NCBI GenBank assembly: GCA_037447215.1
Contig: JBBIHB010000005.1
Coordinates: 60,428 to 124,427 of the forward strand
DNA: 64,000 nt
DNA from: UBA1413 sp037447215
Lineage (GTDB): Bacteria; Bacteroidota; Bacteroidia; Bacteroidales; Prolixibacteraceae
Direction: 5' to 3'
Below the pieces are notes generated by a model, which worked only from the letters and a program-made list of their open reading frames with translations, searched no databases and was not told where the DNA came from. Positions 33,497 to 42,387 of this stretch are shown here, piece after piece. The translations under genes and the position numbers were made by a program. The number at the start of each line of letters is the position of its first letter. The first letter of the stretch is position 1.

Positions 33497-34126
33497 ATGG
33501 CTGGTATTATTGGAAAAAAAATCGGAATGACATCCGTATTCAGTGTTGAGGGGAAAAACATCCCATGCACTGTTATTAAAGCCGGTCCCTGTGTTGTTAC
33601 ACAGGTGAAAACCGTAGAAAAAGACGGCTACCATTCGTTGCAGCTTGGCTATGATGACAAGCGTGAAAAAAGCGCTACAAAAGCAGAGTTTGGTCATTTC
33701 AAAAAGGCCGGTACCGTACCAAAAAACAAAGTGGTTGAGTTTAAAGACACTTTCAGGGAACATTATGAACTTGGCGATGTAATTACCGTTGGCATTTTTC
33801 ATGAAAATGATTATGTTGATGTTGAAGGCATTTCAAAAGGTAAAGGTTTTCAGGGTGTTGTAAGACGTCACGGATTTGGTGGTGTGGGACAAAGAACGCA
33901 TGGGCAGCACAACAGGCTAAGAGCGCCGGGTTCGCTTGGTGCTTCTTCATTTCCTTCCAGGGTTTTTAAAGGTTTGCGAATGGCAGGCCGCATGGGTGGC
34001 GAAAAAGTTACCATCGAAAACCTTTTGGTTTTAAAAGTAATTCCCGAGCAAAACCTCATTATTATTAAAGGTTCTATTCCGGGAGCTAAAGGTTCTTACA
34101 TTTCAATCAGAAAGCAATGGAATTAA
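33497..34126 (+). CDS. rplC: 50S ribosomal protein L3
   Basis: L3 is a primary assembly protein near the peptidyl transferase centre. The 209-residue protein begins MAGIIGKKIGMTSVF and contains GKGFQGVVRRHGFGGVGQRT, the extended loop that reaches into 23S rRNA. Its last ten bases overlap the rplD start. Confidence 0.98.
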   Translation: MAGIIGKKIGMTSVFSVEGKNIPCTVIKAGPCVVTQVKTVEKDGYHSLQLGYDDKREKSATKAEFGHFKKAGTVPKNKVVEFKDTFREHYELGDVITVGIFHENDYVDVEGISKGKGFQGVVRRHGFGGVGQRTHGQHNRLRAPGSLGASSFPSRVFKGLRMAGRMGGEKVTIENLLVLKVIPEQNLIIIKGSIPGAKGSYISIRKQWN

Positions 34127-34746
34127 GTGTTTTAAGTATTAACGGAACAGAAACCGGAAGGACTGTATCATTAGATGAACAGATTTTCGGTATAGAGCCA
34201 AATGATCATGCCATTTATCTCGATGTAAAACAATATCTGGCAAATCAACGTCAGGGAACTCATAAGAGCAAAGAACGTGGTGAGATTGCAGGAAGTACCA
34301 AAAAAATTAAAAAGCAAAAAGGTACAGGTACTGCAAGGGCGGGTGCCATAACTTCGCCTGTCTTTGTTGGGGGTGGCCGGGTTTTTGGGCCTCGTCCGCG
34401 TAACTATGGTTTTAAACTTAACAAAAAGGTAAAACAGTTGGCACGGAAGTCGGCATTAAGCTATAAAGCCCTTGATAACAATATTCTCGTGGTCGAAAAC
34501 TTCAATCTGGCAGCACCAAAAACAAAGGAAATGCTTGCAATTGCCAACAATCTGAAAATTAATGATAAAAAGTCAGTTTTCGTTTTACCGGAAGAAAATA
34601 AAAATCTATATTTGTCCTCGCGAAATTTGCCAGGTGTATCAGTTGTAACTGCCTCAGAATTAACAACATACCAGATACTAAACGCAAAATCACTTGTGAT
34701 ATTGGAAGGTTCAATTGCGAAAATTGAAGAAGTATTTAAGCTATAA
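34117..34746 (+). CDS. rplD: 50S ribosomal protein L4
   Basis: L4 lines the exit tunnel. The 209-residue protein has the loop KKQKGTGTARAGAITSPVFV and GGGRVFGPRPRNYGFKLNKK, which is typical of the family. The start overlaps rplC by ten bases, an unusual overlap length that still allows coupled translation. In some bacteria L4 also represses its own operon; no leader evidence for that was seen here. Confidence 0.97.
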   Translation: MELSVLSINGTETGRTVSLDEQIFGIEPNDHAIYLDVKQYLANQRQGTHKSKERGEIAGSTKKIKKQKGTGTARAGAITSPVFVGGGRVFGPRPRNYGFKLNKKVKQLARKSALSYKALDNNILVVENFNLAAPKTKEMLAIANNLKINDKKSVFVLPEENKNLYLSSRNLPGVSVVTASELTTYQILNAKSLVILEGSIAKIEEVFKL

Positions 34747-34760
34747 GAACATTGATTGCG

Positions 34761-35051
34761 ATGAATATATTAATAAAGCCCATTGTAACCGAGAAAATGA
34801 CTGCCCAGGGAGAACGGTTCAACCGTTATGGGTTTGTTGTTGATAAAAGGGCAACCAAGCAGCAGATCAAACTTGCTGTCGAAAGCCTTTACAATGTTTC
34901 GGTAGATACGGTTAATACCATGATTTATGCCGGCAAGAAAAAGTCGAGGTACACCAAATCTGGGGTTATTACCGGTAGGACCAATAGCTACAAGAAAGCA
35001 ATTGTAAAGCTTGTAGCCGGAGATTCGATTGATTTTTACAGTAATATTTAA
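34761..35051 (+). CDS. rplW: 50S ribosomal protein L23
   Basis: L23 forms the docking site for trigger factor and SRP at the tunnel exit. The 96-residue protein begins MNILIKPIVTEKM and includes VDKRATKQQIKLAVESLYNV. The ATG at 34761 is used; a TTG at 34752 would add three residues. It ends 8 bp before rplB. Confidence 0.97.
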   Translation: MNILIKPIVTEKMTAQGERFNRYGFVVDKRATKQQIKLAVESLYNVSVDTVNTMIYAGKKKSRYTKSGVITGRTNSYKKAIVKLVAGDSIDFYSNI

Positions 35052-35059
35052 TAATAAAA

Positions 35060-35884
35060 ATGGCAGTAAGAAAATTTAATCCAGTAACACCGGGTCAAAG
35101 GCATAAAATTATCAGTGCTTTTGATGCCATTACTGCTTCTACGCCTGAGAAATCATTGTTGGAGCCCCTGCGGAAGTCTGGTGGTAGAAACAACCAGGGC
35201 CGCATGACAATGAGGTATATAGGTGGGGGACACAAGCGGAAATACCGTATAATTGATTTCAAACGAAACAAAGACGGAGTTTCTGCGACTGTCGATTCCA
35301 TTCAGTACGATCCAAACCGTACTGCCAACATTGCCCTTCTGATTTATGAAGACAATGAAAAACGTTACATTTTGGCCCCAAATGGGTTGCAGGTTGGCCA
35401 GAAAGTAAGCAGTGGCAGCGGTATCGATCCTGAAATTGGGAACACATTGCCCTTATCCGAAATACCACTCGGCACCCTTGTTCATAATATTGAGCTCAGA
35501 CCCGGACAAGGGGGTGTTATGGCACGTAGTGCAGGAACCTATGCTCAATTGACCTCCCGGGAAGGCAAATACGCTACTTTAAAGCTTCCTTCCGGCGAAA
35601 TTCGTATGGTACTCAGTGCTTGCCGTGCAACGGTAGGAATTGTTGGAAATTCAGATCATATCCTTGAAAAATCAGGTAAAGCCGGGCGCAGCCGTTGGAT
35701 GGGCCGTCGTCCGCGTACCCGTGGTGTTGCTATGAACCCTGTCGATCACCCAATGGGTGGTGGCGAAGGAAGGGCTTCAGGTGGTCATCCACGCTCACGC
35801 AAAGGCTTGCTTGCTAAAGGTTATAAAACCCGATCGAAGAAAAAAGCATCCAACAAGTACATTGTAGAACGAAGGAAGAAATAA
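35060..35884 (+). CDS. rplB: 50S ribosomal protein L2
   Basis: L2 is needed for subunit joining and peptidyl transferase activity. The 274-residue protein shows GRNNQGRMTMRYIGGGHKRK and the C-terminal GVAMNPVDHPMGGGEG with the conserved histidine. Length is standard. Confidence 0.98.
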   Translation: MAVRKFNPVTPGQRHKIISAFDAITASTPEKSLLEPLRKSGGRNNQGRMTMRYIGGGHKRKYRIIDFKRNKDGVSATVDSIQYDPNRTANIALLIYEDNEKRYILAPNGLQVGQKVSSGSGIDPEIGNTLPLSEIPLGTLVHNIELRPGQGGVMARSAGTYAQLTSREGKYATLKLPSGEIRMVLSACRATVGIVGNSDHILEKSGKAGRSRWMGRRPRTRGVAMNPVDHPMGGGEGRASGGHPRSRKGLLAKGYKTRSKKKASNKYIVERRKK

Positions 35885-35900
35885 TTAAAAGGAGTGTAAC

Positions 35901-36167
35901 ATGAGTCGTTCATTAAAAAAAGGCCCTTTTATCGCTTATAAGCTCGAAAAGAAAATTCTGGCTATGAACGATAGCGGTAAGAAATCAGTAGTAAAAACAT
36001 GGGCCAGGGCATCAGTTATTTCACCTGACTTTGTTGGTCACACTGTGGCGGTACACAACGGGAATAAATTTATTCCGGTTTATATTACCGAAAATATGGT
36101 AGGTCACCGTTTAGGTGAATTTGCACCAACCCGTACGTTCAGGGGACATGCTGGTAACAGAAAATAG
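35901..36167 (+). CDS. rpsS: 30S ribosomal protein S19
   Basis: The 88-residue S19 protein of the 30S head begins MSRSLKKGPFIAYKLEKKI and contains VGHRLGEFAPTRTFRGHAG. A GGAG sequence lies just upstream (AAAAGGAGTGTAACATG), one of the few good Shine-Dalgarno matches in this cluster. Confidence 0.98.
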   Translation: MSRSLKKGPFIAYKLEKKILAMNDSGKKSVVKTWARASVISPDFVGHTVAVHNGNKFIPVYITENMVGHRLGEFAPTRTFRGHAGNRK

Positions 36168-36204
36168 GCATTTAGCCATTAAAAATTCAAAAAATTAAAG
36201 GACA

Positions 36205-36624
36205 ATGGGTGCCAGAAAAAGATTAGCAGCTGAAAAACGTAAAGAAGAAAAAAAACAACAATATTTTGCTGTTTTGAAAGATTGCCCCACTTCGCCACGG
36301 AAAATGAGGCTTGTTGCCGATTTGATCCGCGGTATGGAAGTGAACAAGGCTTTAGATGTACTTAAATTTTCGTCCAAAGAGGCTTCACGTAAGGTTGAAA
36401 AACTTCTCCTTTCGGCTATTGCCAATTGGCAGGCCAAAAACGAAGGAGTGCGGCTCGAGGAAAATAAACTTTTTGTAAGCCGGATCATGGTCGATTCGGG
36501 CAGAATACTGAAACGCTTACGTCCGGCTCCACAGGGTCGTGCCCACCGCGTCAGAAAGCGCTCGAACCACGTTACCATTTTCGTGGACAGAAAAACTGAA
36601 GATGTTGTCGAAAATCTTAATTAG
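36205..36624 (+). CDS. rplV: 50S ribosomal protein L22
   Basis: L22 shapes the narrow part of the exit tunnel. The 139-residue protein has SPRKMRLVADLIRGMEVNKA and the tunnel loop RLRPAPQGRAHRVRKRSNHV. The N-terminus is a basic KE-rich extension of about 25 residues, common in Bacteroidota. Confidence 0.97.
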   Translation: MGARKRLAAEKRKEEKKQQYFAVLKDCPTSPRKMRLVADLIRGMEVNKALDVLKFSSKEASRKVEKLLLSAIANWQAKNEGVRLEENKLFVSRIMVDSGRILKRLRPAPQGRAHRVRKRSNHVTIFVDRKTEDVVENLN

Positions 36625-36630
36625 AAATAC

Positions 36631-37353
36631 ATGGGACAAAAAGTAAATCCGATTTCAAATCGTCTGGGTTTCATCAAAGGATGGGATTCAAATTGGTTTG
36701 GTGGTGATAATTATGGCGATAAGCTGGTTGAAGATCAGAAAATTCGTGACTATCTGAATGCACGTTTATCAAAAGCCAGTATCTCCAAAATTATTATAGA
36801 GCGTACTTTAAAGCTCATCACCATCACGGTGCATACCTCGCGCCCCGGTATTATAATTGGAAAAGGCGGACAGGAGGTTGACAAACTGAAAGAAGAGCTG
36901 AAAAAAATTACCAGTAAAGAGGTTCAGATTAACATTTTCGAGATTAAGAGGCCTGAATTGGATGCACGTATCGTAGCTATGAACATTGCTCGTCAGATAG
37001 AAGGTAAGATTGCTTACCGCCGGGCGGTTAAAATGGCCATTGCTTCGACCATGAGAATGGGTGCCGAAGGAATCAAGGTTCTTGTTTCAGGCAGGTTAAA
37101 CGGCGCCGAGATGGCCCGTTCGGAAATGTACAAAGACGGACGTACACCACTACATACCCTTCGTGCCGATATTGATTATGCTTTGGCCGAAGCGTTGACC
37201 AAAACTGGTCTTATTGGTGTAAAAGTCTGGATTTGTAAAGGTATGGTCTATGGTAACCGTGACCTTTCTCCCAATGTAGGAGCAAAGCAGCAACGCAGCA
37301 GCGCACCTAAAGCAGGAGTAGCAAACGGTGAACGGAGAAGAAGAAGAAAATAG
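36631..37353 (+). CDS. rpsC: 30S ribosomal protein S3
   Basis: S3 guards the mRNA entry channel. The 240-residue protein has MGQKVNPISNRLGFIKGWDS, the KH domain with RPGIIIGKGGQEVDKL, and GRLNGAEMARSE. A short basic C-terminal tail (NGERRRRRK) follows. It starts 6 bp after rplV. Confidence 0.98.
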   Translation: MGQKVNPISNRLGFIKGWDSNWFGGDNYGDKLVEDQKIRDYLNARLSKASISKIIIERTLKLITITVHTSRPGIIIGKGGQEVDKLKEELKKITSKEVQINIFEIKRPELDARIVAMNIARQIEGKIAYRRAVKMAIASTMRMGAEGIKVLVSGRLNGAEMARSEMYKDGRTPLHTLRADIDYALAEALTKTGLIGVKVWICKGMVYGNRDLSPNVGAKQQRSSAPKAGVANGERRRRRK

Positions 37354-37380
37354 TTGGTTAACATACTAGAAAATTAAGAG

Positions 37381-37800
37381 ATGTTACAGCCGAAAAGAGT
37401 AAAATTCAGAAGGGTACAAAAAGGCAAAATGAAAGGTAATGCCCAACGCGGTAACCAATTGGCCTTTGGCTCATTCGGAATCAAATCATTAGAAGAATCA
37501 TGGATTACCGGTCGTCAGATAGAATCGGCGAGGGTTGCGGTAACCCGTCACATGCAACGTCAGGGTCAGATCTGGATCAGGATTTTCCCCGACAAACCAA
37601 TTACCAAAAAACCCGCCGAAGTGCGTATGGGTAAAGGTAAAGGTGCACCTGAAGCTTTTGTTGCCACAGTTACGCCTGGCCGGATTATTATCGAGGCCGA
37701 CGGTGTTCCCTATGAATTGGCTAAAGAAGCATTACGCCTGGCAGCACAGAAACTGCCTGTTACAACAATGTTCGTCGTAAGACGTGATTATGTCGAATAA
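37381..37800 (+). CDS. rplP: 50S ribosomal protein L16
   Basis: L16 organises the A-site tRNA region of the large subunit. The 139-residue protein shows MLQPKRVKFRRVQKGKMKG and KPAEVRMGKGKGAPEAFVA, both diagnostic. It sits between rpsC and rpmC as in most bacteria. Confidence 0.98.
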   Translation: MLQPKRVKFRRVQKGKMKGNAQRGNQLAFGSFGIKSLEESWITGRQIESARVAVTRHMQRQGQIWIRIFPDKPITKKPAEVRMGKGKGAPEAFVATVTPGRIIIEADGVPYELAKEALRLAAQKLPVTTMFVVRRDYVE

Positions 37801-37815
37801 ACAAATTATTGAATT

Positions 37816-38019
37816 ATGAAGACGTCTGAAATTAATGAGTTGACGAGCAAGGAGATTGTAGAACGTTTACAAACTGAGCAGGAGAACTTAGTTCGCATGA
37901 AATTGAACCACAGTGTTTCCCATCTCGATAACCCAATGAAAATCAGGGAATCGCGCCGAAACATTGCCAGGTTAATGACTATTCTTCGCAGCAGGGAGTT
38001 AATTGAAAACCAGAAGTAA
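37816..38019 (+). CDS. rpmC: 50S ribosomal protein L29
   Basis: This 67-residue helical hairpin protein binds near the exit tunnel beside L23. MKTSEINELTSKEIVERLQT and the ending ARLMTILRSRELIENQK are typical. The rpsQ start follows after 7 bp. Confidence 0.95.
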   Translation: MKTSEINELTSKEIVERLQTEQENLVRMKLNHSVSHLDNPMKIRESRRNIARLMTILRSRELIENQK

Positions 38020-38026
38020 TTTTTCC

Positions 38027-38293
38027 ATGGAAGAAAATAACGTAAGAAACCTGAGAAAAGAGCGTATCGGCGTAGTTGTCAGCAATAAAATGGACAAAAC
38101 CATTGTGGTAGCCGAAAAACGTAAAGTAAAACATCCGGTTTATGGCAAGTTTGTCAATAAAACCACCAAGTTTTATGCTCACGACGATACCAATACTTGC
38201 AACATCGGCGATACTGTTAAAATAATGGAAACCCGTCCGTTGAGCAAGAAAAAATGTTGGAGATTAGTTGAAATCATTGAAAGGGCAAAGTAA
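38027..38293 (+). CDS. rpsQ: 30S ribosomal protein S17
   Basis: The 88-residue S17 protein binds 16S rRNA early in assembly. RKERIGVVVSNKMDKTIVV and MetGluThrRPLSKKKCW (METRPLSKKKCW) identify it. The ATG at 38027 avoids an overlap with rpmC that a TTG at 38003 would create. Confidence 0.97.
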   Translation: MEENNVRNLRKERIGVVVSNKMDKTIVVAEKRKVKHPVYGKFVNKTTKFYAHDDTNTCNIGDTVKIMETRPLSKKKCWRLVEIIERAK

Positions 38294-38295
38294 TC

Positions 38296-38661
38296 ATGAT
38301 ACAGCAAGAAACAAGATGTATAGTAGCCGACAACAGTGGAGCCAAAGAAGTACTTTGCATACGCGTATTGGGGGGAACCCGTAAACGATATGCCCGTATT
38401 GGCGACACGATTGTTGTCTCTGTGAAAAGTGCGATACCCGGCAGCGATGTAAAAAAGGGAGCAGTCTCAAAAGCTATTGTGGTTCGTACTAAAAAAGAAG
38501 TTCGCCGTAACGATGGTTCGTATATCCGTTTTGATGACAACGCTGTCGTATTACTGAATAATGCAGGTGAAATGAGGGGAACACGTATTTTTGGGCCTGT
38601 ACCCCGGGAGCTGCGCGACCATAATATGAAAATCATTTCTCTTGCACCTGAAGTACTTTAA
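38296..38661 (+). CDS. rplN: 50S ribosomal protein L14
   Basis: L14 lies at the subunit interface. The 121-residue protein begins MIQQETRCIVADNSGAKEVL and ends with FGPVPRELRDHNMKIISLAP, as in nearly all bacteria. It starts 2 bp after the rpsQ stop. Confidence 0.98.
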   Translation: MIQQETRCIVADNSGAKEVLCIRVLGGTRKRYARIGDTIVVSVKSAIPGSDVKKGAVSKAIVVRTKKEVRRNDGSYIRFDDNAVVLLNNAGEMRGTRIFGPVPRELRDHNMKIISLAPEVL

Positions 38662-38677
38662 AATAGTTTATTGAACC

Positions 38678-39001
38678 ATGCAGAAGAAGTTACATATTAA
38701 AAAAGGAGACACCGTCCAGGTGATTGCAGGTGAAGATCTTGGCAAAAAAGGACGGGTGTTGGAAATTATCAGTAAAACCGACCGTGCAATAGTGGAGGGT
38801 GTGAATATCATAAAAAAACATACAAAGCCGAATACCCAGTACCCCAATGGAGGCATTGTTGAAAAAGAAGCACCCATCCATATTTCAAACCTGATGTTGG
38901 TTGATCCGAAAACCGGAAAACCAACCCGGATAGGCCGGCGGTTAAATGAAAATGGAAAATTAGTTCGTTATTCCAAAAAATCTGGAGAGGAGATCAAGTA
39001 A
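38678..39001 (+). CDS. rplX: 50S ribosomal protein L24
   Basis: L24 is an assembly starter for 50S. The 107-residue protein has the KOW motif (KKGDTVQVIAGEDLGKKGRV) and NPKTGKPTRIG-type sequence (DPKTGKPTRIGRR). Its stop overlaps the rplE start by one base (TAATG). Confidence 0.97.
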   Translation: MQKKLHIKKGDTVQVIAGEDLGKKGRVLEIISKTDRAIVEGVNIIKKHTKPNTQYPNGGIVEKEAPIHISNLMLVDPKTGKPTRIGRRLNENGKLVRYSKKSGEEIK

Positions 39002-39558
39002 TGGCTTACGTACCCACCCTTAAAAAGAAATATAAGGAAGAAATTGTGCCTGCATTAATGAAGGAATTTGATTACAAAACCGTGATGCAGGTACCAAGGT
39101 TGGAAAAGATTATCCTGAACCAGGGTGTTGGCTCTTCGATTGCCGATAAAAAAATCATCGAAGTAGCTACTGAAGAGATGACCATGATTTCTGGTCAGAA
39201 AGCAGTACAGACCCGTTCAAAAAAGGATATTTCCAATTTTAAATTAAGGAAAAAAATGCCGATCGGCGTGCGTGTTACTCTGCGTCGCGACCGAATGTAT
39301 GAATTTCTCGACCGTCTGATATCGGTTGCATTACCGCGAATACGCGATTTCCGTGGTATCGAAAGCAAAATGGATGGCCGTGGAAACTACACTTTAGGTG
39401 TTCCTGAACAGATCATTTTCCCTGAAATCAATATTGATAAGGTGAATAAGATCAACGGTATGAACATTACATTCGTGACTTCAGCAAATTCTGATGAAGA
39501 AGGTTTTTCCTTACTCAGAGAGATTGGGTTACCATTCAAAAACTTAAAAAAGAATTAG
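39001..39558 (+). CDS. rplE: 50S ribosomal protein L5
   Basis: L5 binds 5S rRNA and touches the P-site tRNA. The 185-residue protein has VPRLEKIILNQGVGSSIADK, KKMPIGVRVTLRRDRMYEFL and GVPEQIIFPEINIDKV. Coupled to rplX by TAATG. Confidence 0.98.
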   Translation: MAYVPTLKKKYKEEIVPALMKEFDYKTVMQVPRLEKIILNQGVGSSIADKKIIEVATEEMTMISGQKAVQTRSKKDISNFKLRKKMPIGVRVTLRRDRMYEFLDRLISVALPRIRDFRGIESKMDGRGNYTLGVPEQIIFPEINIDKVNKINGMNITFVTSANSDEEGFSLLREIGLPFKNLKKN

Positions 39559-39561
39559 TTT

Positions 39562-39831
39562 ATGGCAAAAGAATCCATGAAAGCGCGAGAAGTAAAACGC
39601 GCCCGTCTGGTCGAAAAATATGCCGAAAAAAGGGCACAATTGAAAGAGGAAGGCGACTTTATTGGTTTGCAGAAACTTCCGAAAAATTCATCACGTGTGC
39701 GTTTGCACAACCGTTGTAAACTCACAGGCCGCCCAAAGGGATATATGCGCCAGTTTGGTATCAGCAGGATCAATTTCCGGGAGATGGCATCTGCCGGTTT
39801 GATTCCCGGTGTTAAAAAAGCAAGTTGGTAA
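39562..39831 (+). CDS. rpsN: 30S ribosomal protein S14 (zinc-independent form)
   Basis: The 89-residue S14 is the longer C-minus type: it has only one cysteine (LHNRCKLTGRPKGYMRQFGI) instead of the two CxxC pairs of the zinc form. This means assembly does not depend on zinc for this protein. It begins 3 bp after rplE. Confidence 0.97.
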   Translation: MAKESMKAREVKRARLVEKYAEKRAQLKEEGDFIGLQKLPKNSSRVRLHNRCKLTGRPKGYMRQFGISRINFREMASAGLIPGVKKASW

Positions 39832-39851
39832 TCGTTTTAATTATTTCAAAA

Positions 39852-40259
39852 ATGAGTAAAGTAACAGATCCTATAGCAGATTACCTCACCCGGTTAAGAA
39901 ACGCCATTAAGGCCAATCACCGTGTTGTGGATATCCCTGCATCAAGTATTAAAAAGGAAATTACCCGAATTCTGAAAGAAAAAGGGTATATCTTGAACTA
40001 TAAATTTGAAGACGATGTCAACTATCAGGGAAACATCAAAATAGCTTTAAAATATAATCCTGAAACTAAGGCATCGGCTATCAAAACCCTGAAAAGGGTG
40101 AGCAAACCCGGTTTACGCCAGTACTGCGATTCATCAAGTATTCCCAGAGTTCTTAACGGATTGGGTGTAGCTATCATATCTACCTCAAAAGGTGTGGTTA
40201 CCGATAAGGAAGCCCGTGAAATGGGTGTTGGCGGAGAAGTATTATGTTACGTTTATTAA
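39852..40259 (+). CDS. rpsH: 30S ribosomal protein S8
   Basis: S8 organises the central domain of 16S rRNA. The 135-residue protein has DPIADYLTRLRNAIKANH and the C-terminal GVVTDKEAREMGVGGEVLCY. The ATG at 39852 is chosen; an upstream frame from 39825 overlaps rpsN and adds nine hydrophobic residues foreign to the family. Confidence 0.97.
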   Translation: MSKVTDPIADYLTRLRNAIKANHRVVDIPASSIKKEITRILKEKGYILNYKFEDDVNYQGNIKIALKYNPETKASAIKTLKRVSKPGLRQYCDSSSIPRVLNGLGVAIISTSKGVVTDKEAREMGVGGEVLCYVY

Positions 40260-40262
40260 ATA

Positions 40263-40268
40263 AGGAGG
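40263..40268 (+). promoter_or_regulatory. Strong Shine-Dalgarno site for rplF
   Basis: AGGAGG lies 6 bp before the GTG start of rplF. Strong Shine-Dalgarno sequences are rare in this window, so the site supports the GTG as the true start. Confidence 0.7.
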
Positions 40269-40274
40269 ATAACT

Positions 40275-40838
40275 GTGTCAAGGATAGGAAAACTGCCCAT
40301 TGAAATTCCCGCCGGAGTGCAGGTAAAAGTAAGTGATGATAATACCGTAACCGTTAAAGGGCCACTTGGCGAATTAAGCCAGAAGGTTAACAAGGATATT
40401 GCTGTATCCATTGAGAACAATACCATCAGCGTTAACCGTCCAAGCGACCAGAAAAACCACCGCTCCATGCATGGTTTGTACCGCGCTCTGATAAACAACA
40501 TGGTGGTAGGTGTTACCAAAGGCTACGAACTGAATATGGAGCTTGTGGGTGTAGGTTACAGGGCCGAACAATTGCCCAATAACATAATCGACCTGGTGCT
40601 GGGTTATTCGCACCACACTTACATACAGCTTCCTCCCGAGATTAAGCTTGAAGTGAAGGCTGAAAAAAGGAGTAACCCTTTTATTAAGCTTCAGTCTATC
40701 GACAAACAACTTATCGGGCAGGTAGCAGCAAAAATCCGTTCGTTCCGTGCACCTGAACCATACAAGGGTAAAGGTATTAAGTTTGTTGGCGAACAGCTCA
40801 GACGTAAAGCTGGAAAAGCCGCTGGTGTTAAAAAGTAA
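40275..40838 (+). CDS. rplF: 50S ribosomal protein L6
   Basis: L6 sits near the factor-binding site. The 187-residue protein has MSRIGKLPIEIPAGVQVKVS and the C-terminal PEPYKGKGIKFVGEQLRRKA. It uses a GTG start, supported by a perfect AGGAGG 6 bp upstream, whereas all its neighbours use ATG. Confidence 0.98.
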   Translation: MSRIGKLPIEIPAGVQVKVSDDNTVTVKGPLGELSQKVNKDIAVSIENNTISVNRPSDQKNHRSMHGLYRALINNMVVGVTKGYELNMELVGVGYRAEQLPNNIIDLVLGYSHHTYIQLPPEIKLEVKAEKRSNPFIKLQSIDKQLIGQVAAKIRSFRAPEPYKGKGIKFVGEQLRRKAGKAAGVKK

Positions 40839-40850
40839 AATTGTAGAGCT

Positions 40851-41207
40851 ATGTCTTTAACAAAAATTGAAAGACGATTCAGAATAAAACAACGAATCCG
40901 CAAAATCGTTTCCGGTACCGCTGACCGTCCACGTATGAACGTGTTCCGCAGCAATAAGCAGATCAATGTGCAACTTATCGACGATCAGAAAGGTGTTACA
41001 CTTGTTTCAGCTTCATCGCTTGACAAATCATTGACTGGTGCTACCGGAACAAAATCAGATAAGGCCGGTTTGGTAGGTAAACTCATTGCTGAAAAGGCAC
41101 TTGCTGCCGGAATCACGAATGTTGTTTTCGACCGTAATGGCTATTTGTATCATGGAAGAGTAAAAAAATTGGCTGATGCTGCCCGTGAAGGTGGCCTTAA
41201 ATTTTAA
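40851..41207 (+). CDS. rplR: 50S ribosomal protein L18
   Basis: L18 carries 5S rRNA into the large subunit. The 118-residue protein shows RIRKIVSGTADRPRMNVFRS, the middle repeat-like LVSASSLDK, and FDRNGYLYHGRVKKLADAAR at the end. Start is 12 bp after rplF. Confidence 0.98.
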   Translation: MSLTKIERRFRIKQRIRKIVSGTADRPRMNVFRSNKQINVQLIDDQKGVTLVSASSLDKSLTGATGTKSDKAGLVGKLIAEKALAAGITNVVFDRNGYLYHGRVKKLADAAREGGLKF

Positions 41208-41212
41208 TTTAT

Positions 41213-41728
41213 ATGGCAGGAAATATCAGAAATATCAAAACAAGCGATCTGGATCTGAAAGACAGATTAGTTGCCATTAACCGTGTAACCAAGGTTACCA
41301 AAGGGGGCCGTACATTTACCTTTTCGGCAATTGTTGTGGTTGGAAATGAAAATGGAATTGTTGGCTGGGGCCTTGGTAAAGCCAGCGAAGTAACTGCTGC
41401 TATTGCAAAGGGAGTTGATGCTGCCAAGAAAAACCTGGTTAAAATACCGGTTATTAAAGGTACCATTCCTCACGAGCAGGAAGCCAAGTTTGGTGGAGCC
41501 AAAGTGTTACTCAAACCAGCCCGTTCGGGTACAGGTGTTAAGGCAGGGGGTGCAATGCGTGCCGTACTTGAAAGTGTTGGAATTCACGATATCCTTGCTA
41601 AATCGCAGGGATCGTCAAACCCGCATAACCTTGTAAAAGCCACAATGAATGCCCTTCTCGAAATGAGGGACGCATACACTGTAGCTCAACACCGTGGTGT
41701 TACATTGGAAAAAGTATTTAAAGGATAA
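41213..41728 (+). CDS. rpsE: 30S ribosomal protein S5
   Basis: S5 contributes to decoding accuracy and mRNA unwinding. The 171-residue protein has LKDRLVAINRVTKVTKGGRT, FSAIVVVGNENGIVGWGLGK and SGTGVKAGGAMRAVLESVGI. Start is 5 bp after rplR. Confidence 0.98.
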   Translation: MAGNIRNIKTSDLDLKDRLVAINRVTKVTKGGRTFTFSAIVVVGNENGIVGWGLGKASEVTAAIAKGVDAAKKNLVKIPVIKGTIPHEQEAKFGGAKVLLKPARSGTGVKAGGAMRAVLESVGIHDILAKSQGSSNPHNLVKATMNALLEMRDAYTVAQHRGVTLEKVFKG

Positions 41729-41733
41729 CTGTT

Positions 41734-41916
41734 ATGGCAAAAATAAAAGTTACGCAGGTAAGAAGTAGTATTGGTGCAACCAAACAGCAGAAGGCGATCC
41801 TTGCTTCGCTGGGATTGCACAAAAGGCTGCAAACGGTTGAGCATGAACCCAGCCCTGAAATTATGGGTATGGTGATCAAATTACGGCATCTATTAACTGT
41901 TGAAGAAGTAAAGTAA
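41734..41916 (+). CDS. rpmD: 50S ribosomal protein L30
   Basis: This 60-residue protein has the L30 pattern MAKIKVTQVRSSIGATKQQK and ends VIKLRHLLTVEEVK. Length is standard. It lies between rpsE and rplO, its usual place. Confidence 0.96.
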   Translation: MAKIKVTQVRSSIGATKQQKAILASLGLHKRLQTVEHEPSPEIMGMVIKLRHLLTVEEVK

Positions 41917-41929
41917 CCAAAATAAATCG

Positions 41930-42382
41930 ATGAGTATGGATTTAAGTAATATAAAACCTGCCAAAGGTTCAACCAAAGCAAATAAGCGACTTGGGCGCGG
42001 ACAAGGTTCTGGCGGTGGCGGCACAGCTACCCGGGGACACAAAGGTGCCAAATCAAGATCGGGTTATTCAAGGAAAATCGGTTTCGAAGGGGGTCAGATG
42101 CCGCTTCAACGTGTTGTGCCCAAATTTGGGTTTAAAAACCTGAACAGTGTTGAGTACAAAGCAATCAACCTTGATGTCCTGCAAAGGATAGCCGAAAGCA
42201 AAAACATTTCGGTTATCGATCATCAAATCTTGATCGAAGCAGGTGTGGCATCGAAAAACCAGAAAATTAAAATCCTTGGCGGTGGTGCTTTAACCCTTAA
42301 GTTGGATGTTAAAGCGCATGCATTTTCAAAAAGTGCCGTGGCTGCAATCAATAAAGTAGAAGGAACCACTGAAATAATCTAA
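41930..42382 (+). CDS. rplO: 50S ribosomal protein L15
   Basis: L15 links several 23S rRNA domains late in assembly. The 150-residue protein has KRLGRGQGSGGGGTATRGHK and GFEGGQMPLQRVVPKFGF. Two ATGs (41930 and 41936) are possible starts; the first is given. secY follows by 5 bp. Confidence 0.97.
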   Translation: MSMDLSNIKPAKGSTKANKRLGRGQGSGGGGTATRGHKGAKSRSGYSRKIGFEGGQMPLQRVVPKFGFKNLNSVEYKAINLDVLQRIAESKNISVIDHQILIEAGVASKNQKIKILGGGALTLKLDVKAHAFSKSAVAAINKVEGTTEII

Positions 42383-42387
42383 ACCCG